From positions 56,081,181-56,145,180 of the forward strand of contig CM055315.2 in the NCBI GenBank assembly GCA_029255685.2: a DNA stretch of 64,000 bases, in the 5' to 3' direction. Positions 60,474 to 64,000 of this stretch are shown here, one piece after another. The stretch is from Silene conica. Taxonomy: Eukaryota > Streptophyta > Magnoliopsida > Caryophyllales > Caryophyllaceae. A program made the position numbers and the translations under genes. Numbering within the stretch: the first letter of the stretch is position 1; the number at the start of each line of letters is the position of its first letter. The notes under the pieces are model-generated. The model did not search any database. It saw only the letters and a program-made list of their open reading frames with translations, and was not told the origin of the DNA.

Positions 60474-62014
60474 TCAGGAACGAGAACTGGAAGCTGGCGT
60501 CTTGGCATATGGGTTCACGTAATCGGGTCGGGTACGAAACTCGAGTGTCTCCAACCTATCCAAGCAACTACTCACGTTTCTCCCTTGAGCATTAAGCGCG
60601 AGCTCGAAGTTCAACACTTTGAGTGAGAGTGCCTTGACAGCCTCAAGTAATTTAGATGCATCCTCCCTCAATAAGCCATGATCACGCACCATTGCCCCTC
60701 CTTGCGTTGTGAGAAAAGAGAGACGATCACTTATTGCGAGCAATTCGGAGCATACCACCGAGACCTCTGAGCCAATCTTCACCAAGTGCTTATCAACTTT
60801 TTCCATCCACACCTTCACATCCTCTTCGAATCCACGACTACCACTTGCACGACTTCCCGAGGCACCCAAATTTTCTTTTTCTTGCTTAACTTGACACAGA
60901 CCAATAATCTGATCCATCTTAGCCTCCAAGCCTTCAAACGAAGGAGATGGATTCGGATTTGGTCCCTCCTCAACCGTCTTTCCGAAAGCCAAATCGACTC
61001 CTCAAACATAATACCCATCAATTTGAGCAATTTATCACACATTCGATCACGGGGCTTAACACCGAAACTTAAGTCATCCACAACACCCTTTTTGAGCAAG
61101 ATTTCTGAGACCCACATTCCATAAGGAATGTCAAGTGTCGAACTTGTCTTTTCCTTGATTAAGACGGATGAAGTTTGACAAATTTTCGAACACAATAATA
61201 ATGCAAGATTTATTTTATTTCCTTCTAACCAATGGAATAAGACGATAGCTTCGATACTCGATAACTTGTCACGACCACCTCTCCTAGGTAAAATCGTGTT
61301 CCAAAGATAGTTCACAAACAACTTCAATTTGGGCGAAAACGAATTTGTGAGGAGAGGAGAAATTTCAGTGGCATTTGGATCAAAATATTGTTTGATCATC
61401 ATCTTTTGTTCTTGGGTCACCACCTCCCATTCCTTACGGGTATCGATATCAAGACCCCTTTGGTCGAGATGAAAAATGTCACAAATATCACCTAAGGACA
61501 CTTCGACATCCCTACCATTAACCACGGCTTTCAACCCAGACTCAGTAGGTTTCACAGAGGCAAAGAACAGAACCAACTCAATAGGAAATATCAAACCCGA
61601 AAAGTTACTAATATATTTCCATCCCTGAAATTCTAAAAACTTTTTAAAGAAAAGCAGAGACTTCGACCCTTCGACCCAAGATGTCGGATAGAACCGACCC
61701 GAATGAATGGAATAGGGAAGAAGACGGTCAATGAGCATACCTTCATGTTTTGTCATACGAACTCGCTCGAGTCCTTCCTTGATGGCTTCGACGGAGTAAT
61801 CTTTAAACAGAGGACGAGGATTCTTGAGGTTCGACCCTAGATCTTGCATGTCATCGGAAACATAGGATTGAGCTCGGTTTAGTTTACGACGTTTTCCGTT
61901 GTCTGGGGTTGGACTGGCGGTGGCAATGGGTGTCGGAGATGGTGGTGGTGAAGGTGTTGGTGAAGATGGAGAGGGTTTCTTTTGTTGGGAGCGTGTGGCG
62001 CGTGAGGGAGGCAT
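60474..62014 (-). pseudogene. Sirevirus third ORF region (env-like position)
   Basis: The minus-strand coding stretch begins with ATG at 62014. The start is Ser/Pro/Thr-rich and basic (PPSRATRSQQKKPSPSSPTP). Then comes a globular part with FFKKFLEFQGWKYISNFSGLIFPIELVLFFASV, VNGRDVEVSLGDICDIFHLD and LFVNYLWNTILPRRGG. This pattern resembles plant transposon-associated domains (Transposase_32-like) found in retroelement ORFs. The downstream part has a possible coiled coil (EGLEAKMDQIIGLCQVKQEKE, heptad-like LLEAVKALSLKVLNFELAL). No clear signal peptide or fusion peptide is visible, so an envelope role is not shown. Fossil, about one break. Confidence 0.7.
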
Positions 62015-62611
62015 GGTGGTGGTGATAAACGATGGTGGCTTAAGTCGAAGTTTTTGGTGGGGGTTTTGAAGGATTTTAATGGAGGTTTGATTTTATGGAG
62101 GTTTGGATTATTTAGGATTTTAATGGGGTAGGAGTTTGGGACAGTAATAGTGTGAGGTAAGTAATGGAGGTGAGAGGTAATTTAGGTGAGGTAATAAAAG
62201 TGGTTGGGTGAAGTCAAAAGCTAGGGGAGTAGGTAGGCACGTGGCAGTTCGTTGTGGGGCAAGTGGGGATGAGACGTGGCATATGGTGGGGCTAGTTCAC
62301 ACGGTTTGTGTGAATATTTAAGGTAAGTTTTATTTTTGTTAATTTTTGTTTTTGTTTTAGTAATATTTGTATAGTATTATATTATATATAACTTGTAATA
62401 TGTATATTTGGGGTAAATTGTAATATGTGACGTAATATATTTTTGAGATCGGTTGTGCACACATTCATATGTAAATTGTATAACATAAATATGATCACGA
62501 AATTTATCATCGAATACATACATACACATGCAGCGGAGTATACAGACACAGTCATATAATCTCATCTAAACCGTAGTCAATCATTGGGGTATTTTTGCTT
62601 TTAAGATTTGA
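62015..62611 (-). other. Spacer between Sirevirus pol and third ORF
   Basis: Non-coding, with GGTTTGGATT-like repeats near 62075-62130 and AT-rich DNA afterwards. No gene was recognised. Confidence 0.6.
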
Positions 62612-62697
62612 TTAGGTGCCACCGATTAAACCAATTTCCAATCGCAAAGTCTCAAAGCGTTCTCTAGCCAATGGTTTAGTGAAGATATATGCCCATT
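62612..62697 (-). pseudogene. C-terminal end of Sirevirus pol
   Basis: The minus strand encodes AYIFTKPLARERFETLRLE and a short tail, the conserved end of Copia RNase H/pol (usually DIFTKPL.R..F..LR..LG). It is cut by the CACTA insertion. Confidence 0.85.
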
Positions 62698-62997
62698 CAC
62701 TAGTACAAAAATCCCCTATTGCGTCAAGGGATTTACGTCCGTTCTAATAGAACTGAAGCAAATAGTACTTATTATGGGCGGGAATCCAATTTTACAATAT
62801 AGAGAAGGTATTTGCGTCGGTTCTTAAGAAGGAACTGATGCATTTGGGTGAGTACATTTGCGTCGGTTGTTCTCATAACCGATGCCTTTGACTAATAATT
62901 CTTTTTTGCATCAGTTCTTTATCAGAATCGACGTATTTACCTTTGAGAATTTGCTTCAGTTTCAGATTAAAACTGACGTATTTAATATAAATTAAAA

Positions 62998-63247
62998 AAA
63001 AAAATAAACTACGAAATTAAACTTAGGAATTCTAATATTCAGGTACTGTGTTCTTCCATAATCAAATAAACTGACGAATGAAACCTTGCTCTTACTCCTT
63101 CAATTATCTTCATCAACTTCGTCAAATAATCAGTTCGCTCAGTTCGATTATCTTCATCAACTTCGTCACTTCGTGCTTCTTCAACTTCAATTTCAACTTC
63201 ACATACCTTCTTCAATTCATCAGTTGCAAGGTTTTTTGCCGATTAAG
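62998..63247 (+). other. Probable first exon (leader) of the CACTA gene
   Basis: After the subterminal repeats comes a CTTC-rich stretch (cttcatcaacttcgtca occurs twice, near 63107 and 63151) like a plant 5' leader. It ends at a good donor, ATTAAG|GTAAGTTT, at 63247/63248. This position fits the usual start of a CACTA transposase gene. No protein domain is visible yet. Confidence 0.45.
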
Positions 63248-63504
63248 GTAAGTTTTATTCGCTTATTTGACACGAATTGAAACCATTTTCTGTGAATTTT
63301 GGCTTTAATTTCTCGTTTTAGTGACTAAATTGTTGTTGTTAATGGTTCCCTTTGACACGAATTCATGCCATTGATACCCGTTTCGCCTATTACAATACTA
63401 ATTAGGGGTAGGGGGTCTGTACTGACATTCCGACGAAGGGAGTAGTAACTCGTGTTAATTACGGCCAAATTTTAATTAGGAAATGGGATGGAATTGGGAT
63501 AATC

Positions 63505-63735
63505 ATAAAGTTTCAGTTTTTAATCTAGAGCAGTTGAAACCATAGTATCAACACTTACATCATGGGACAACAGTACAACGGGCCTGGTTGCTGATAGTAT
63601 CAACACTTACATCATAAAGTTTCAGTTTTTAATCTAGAGCAGTTGAAACCATATAATTAGCAGGTTATCAATATAATTAGCAAGTTTGAGCGTGATAGGC
63701 CTGAGTTATATCGGGCCTGGTTACTGATAGTAGGA
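63505..63735. repeat. Interleaved short direct repeats in the second CACTA
   Basis: The phrase agtttcagtttttaatctag and its continuation occur near 63507 and 63616. The phrase gtatcaacacttacatcat occurs near 63544 and 63598, and gggcctggtt-ctgatagta near 63580 and 63713. The order suggests local duplications of about 54-130 bp. A gcgtgtccaaatgtcg pair follows near 63857 and 63889. Confidence 0.8.
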
Positions 63736-64000
63736 ATGGTGTGAATAGGAGCATCGTGTTCAGAATTTGGTCGAGTTATGAGCTGTTGATTTAGGCAGAG
63801 TCCGAGTTTCTGGCCTGGTACTGGTTTATAGCAGTTGCAGGTCGTGTGAGACTGGATGCGTGTCCAAATGTCGTATTCTGACAAGGGTGCGTGTCCAAAT
63901 GTCGGATTCACTCTCCTGGCTATATTATGGAAATATCATTGTTTTGGTTGGAAAAGAACTTTCAAAGTGTTCTACCTTGGTCGGAGTGTTGAGTGTCAGA

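Larger units (their letters stand above)
58290..62697 (-). mobile_element. Sirevirus (Ty1/Copia) 3' half with an extra third ORF
   Basis: The 3' LTR is 58290-59773 and the polypurine tract lies at 59774-59795 (minus strand CATCATCAAAAAGGGGGAATT). A coding stretch follows at 60474-62014, and the very end of pol at about 62612-62697 (AYIFTKPLARERFETLRLE, minus strand). The order pol, third ORF, long spacer, AAAAAGGGGG tract, LTR is typical of Sireviruses that carry an env-like gene. The 5' part is displaced by a CACTA insertion at 62698. It is broken, with about one break in the third ORF region. Confidence 0.82.
62698..64000 (+). mobile_element. Left end of a second CACTA transposon
   Basis: It begins CACTAGTACAAAAATCCCC inside Sirevirus pol. 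Subterminal repeats of TTGCGTCGGTT / AACCGATGC and relatives run from about 62715 to 62975 in both orientations. They differ from those of the first CACTA, so this is another family. The other end lies outside the window. Confidence 0.85.

Overview
The window is plant nuclear DNA, almost certainly from a eudicot. One host gene lies at the left edge, and nearly everything from about 8 kb to the right end is a deeply nested stack of transposable elements. The plant origin is shown by a GAUT11-type galacturonosyltransferase with a plant intron, plant Ty1/Copia, Ty3/Gypsy, CACTA, hAT, LINE and tRNA-SINE families, and initiator-Met-tRNA primer binding sites. A member of the Caryophyllaceae (Silene-like) is my guess from the style of the repeats (CTCGATCGAG words, MITE types). 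I could not test it.

Left part (1-8 kb): promoter and leader, then a two-exon gene for a 534-residue GT8 family protein close to GAUT11 (482-634 joined to 1664-3115). It is followed by a tRNA-derived SINE with target-site duplications (TSDs), a cluster of purine-rich MITE-like elements, and a 5'-truncated LINE with an 18-19 bp TSD.

Right part (8-64 kb): I read it as insertions inside insertions. A CACTA end (7993) is followed by an LTR fragment (8755). This was opened by a Ty1/Copia element (element 1, 9037-42374, TSD aatcg), itself opened by a gag-only Copia element (element 2, 14555-38876, TSD atgct), which was opened by a second gag-only element (element 3, 18939-29707, TSD ccggc). Element 3's 3' LTR holds a solo Sirevirus LTR. 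The leader of element 2 also holds a broken relative of element 1 (element 4) rearranged into a large inverted duplication (arms 30221-32166 and 34005-35950). Hand-compared LTR divergence falls from outer to inner element, as nesting predicts.

From 43 kb: a Copia LTR fragment (43021), then a LARD-like Gypsy element with a 4.3 kb LTR and a non-coding 3.7 kb interior (43280-52134), which carries a hAT-type MITE. Its other LTR is cut by an Athila/Tat/Ogre-like LTR (52135-58234). That LTR contains a solo LTR (52492-57101, TSD atggt), which contains another 3 kb solo LTR (53895-56945, TSD caatc). A Sirevirus with an extra third ORF follows (58290-62697) and is cut by a second CACTA element (62698 to the end).

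The most interesting signals are: arrays of self-complementary CTCGATCGAG words between primer binding site and gag in two Copia elements, echoed in two Gypsy-type LTRs; gag-only elements that appear to keep the splice signal of Copia gag; a 3' non-coding block shared by three Copia families; and the inverted duplication with templated filler at its junctions.
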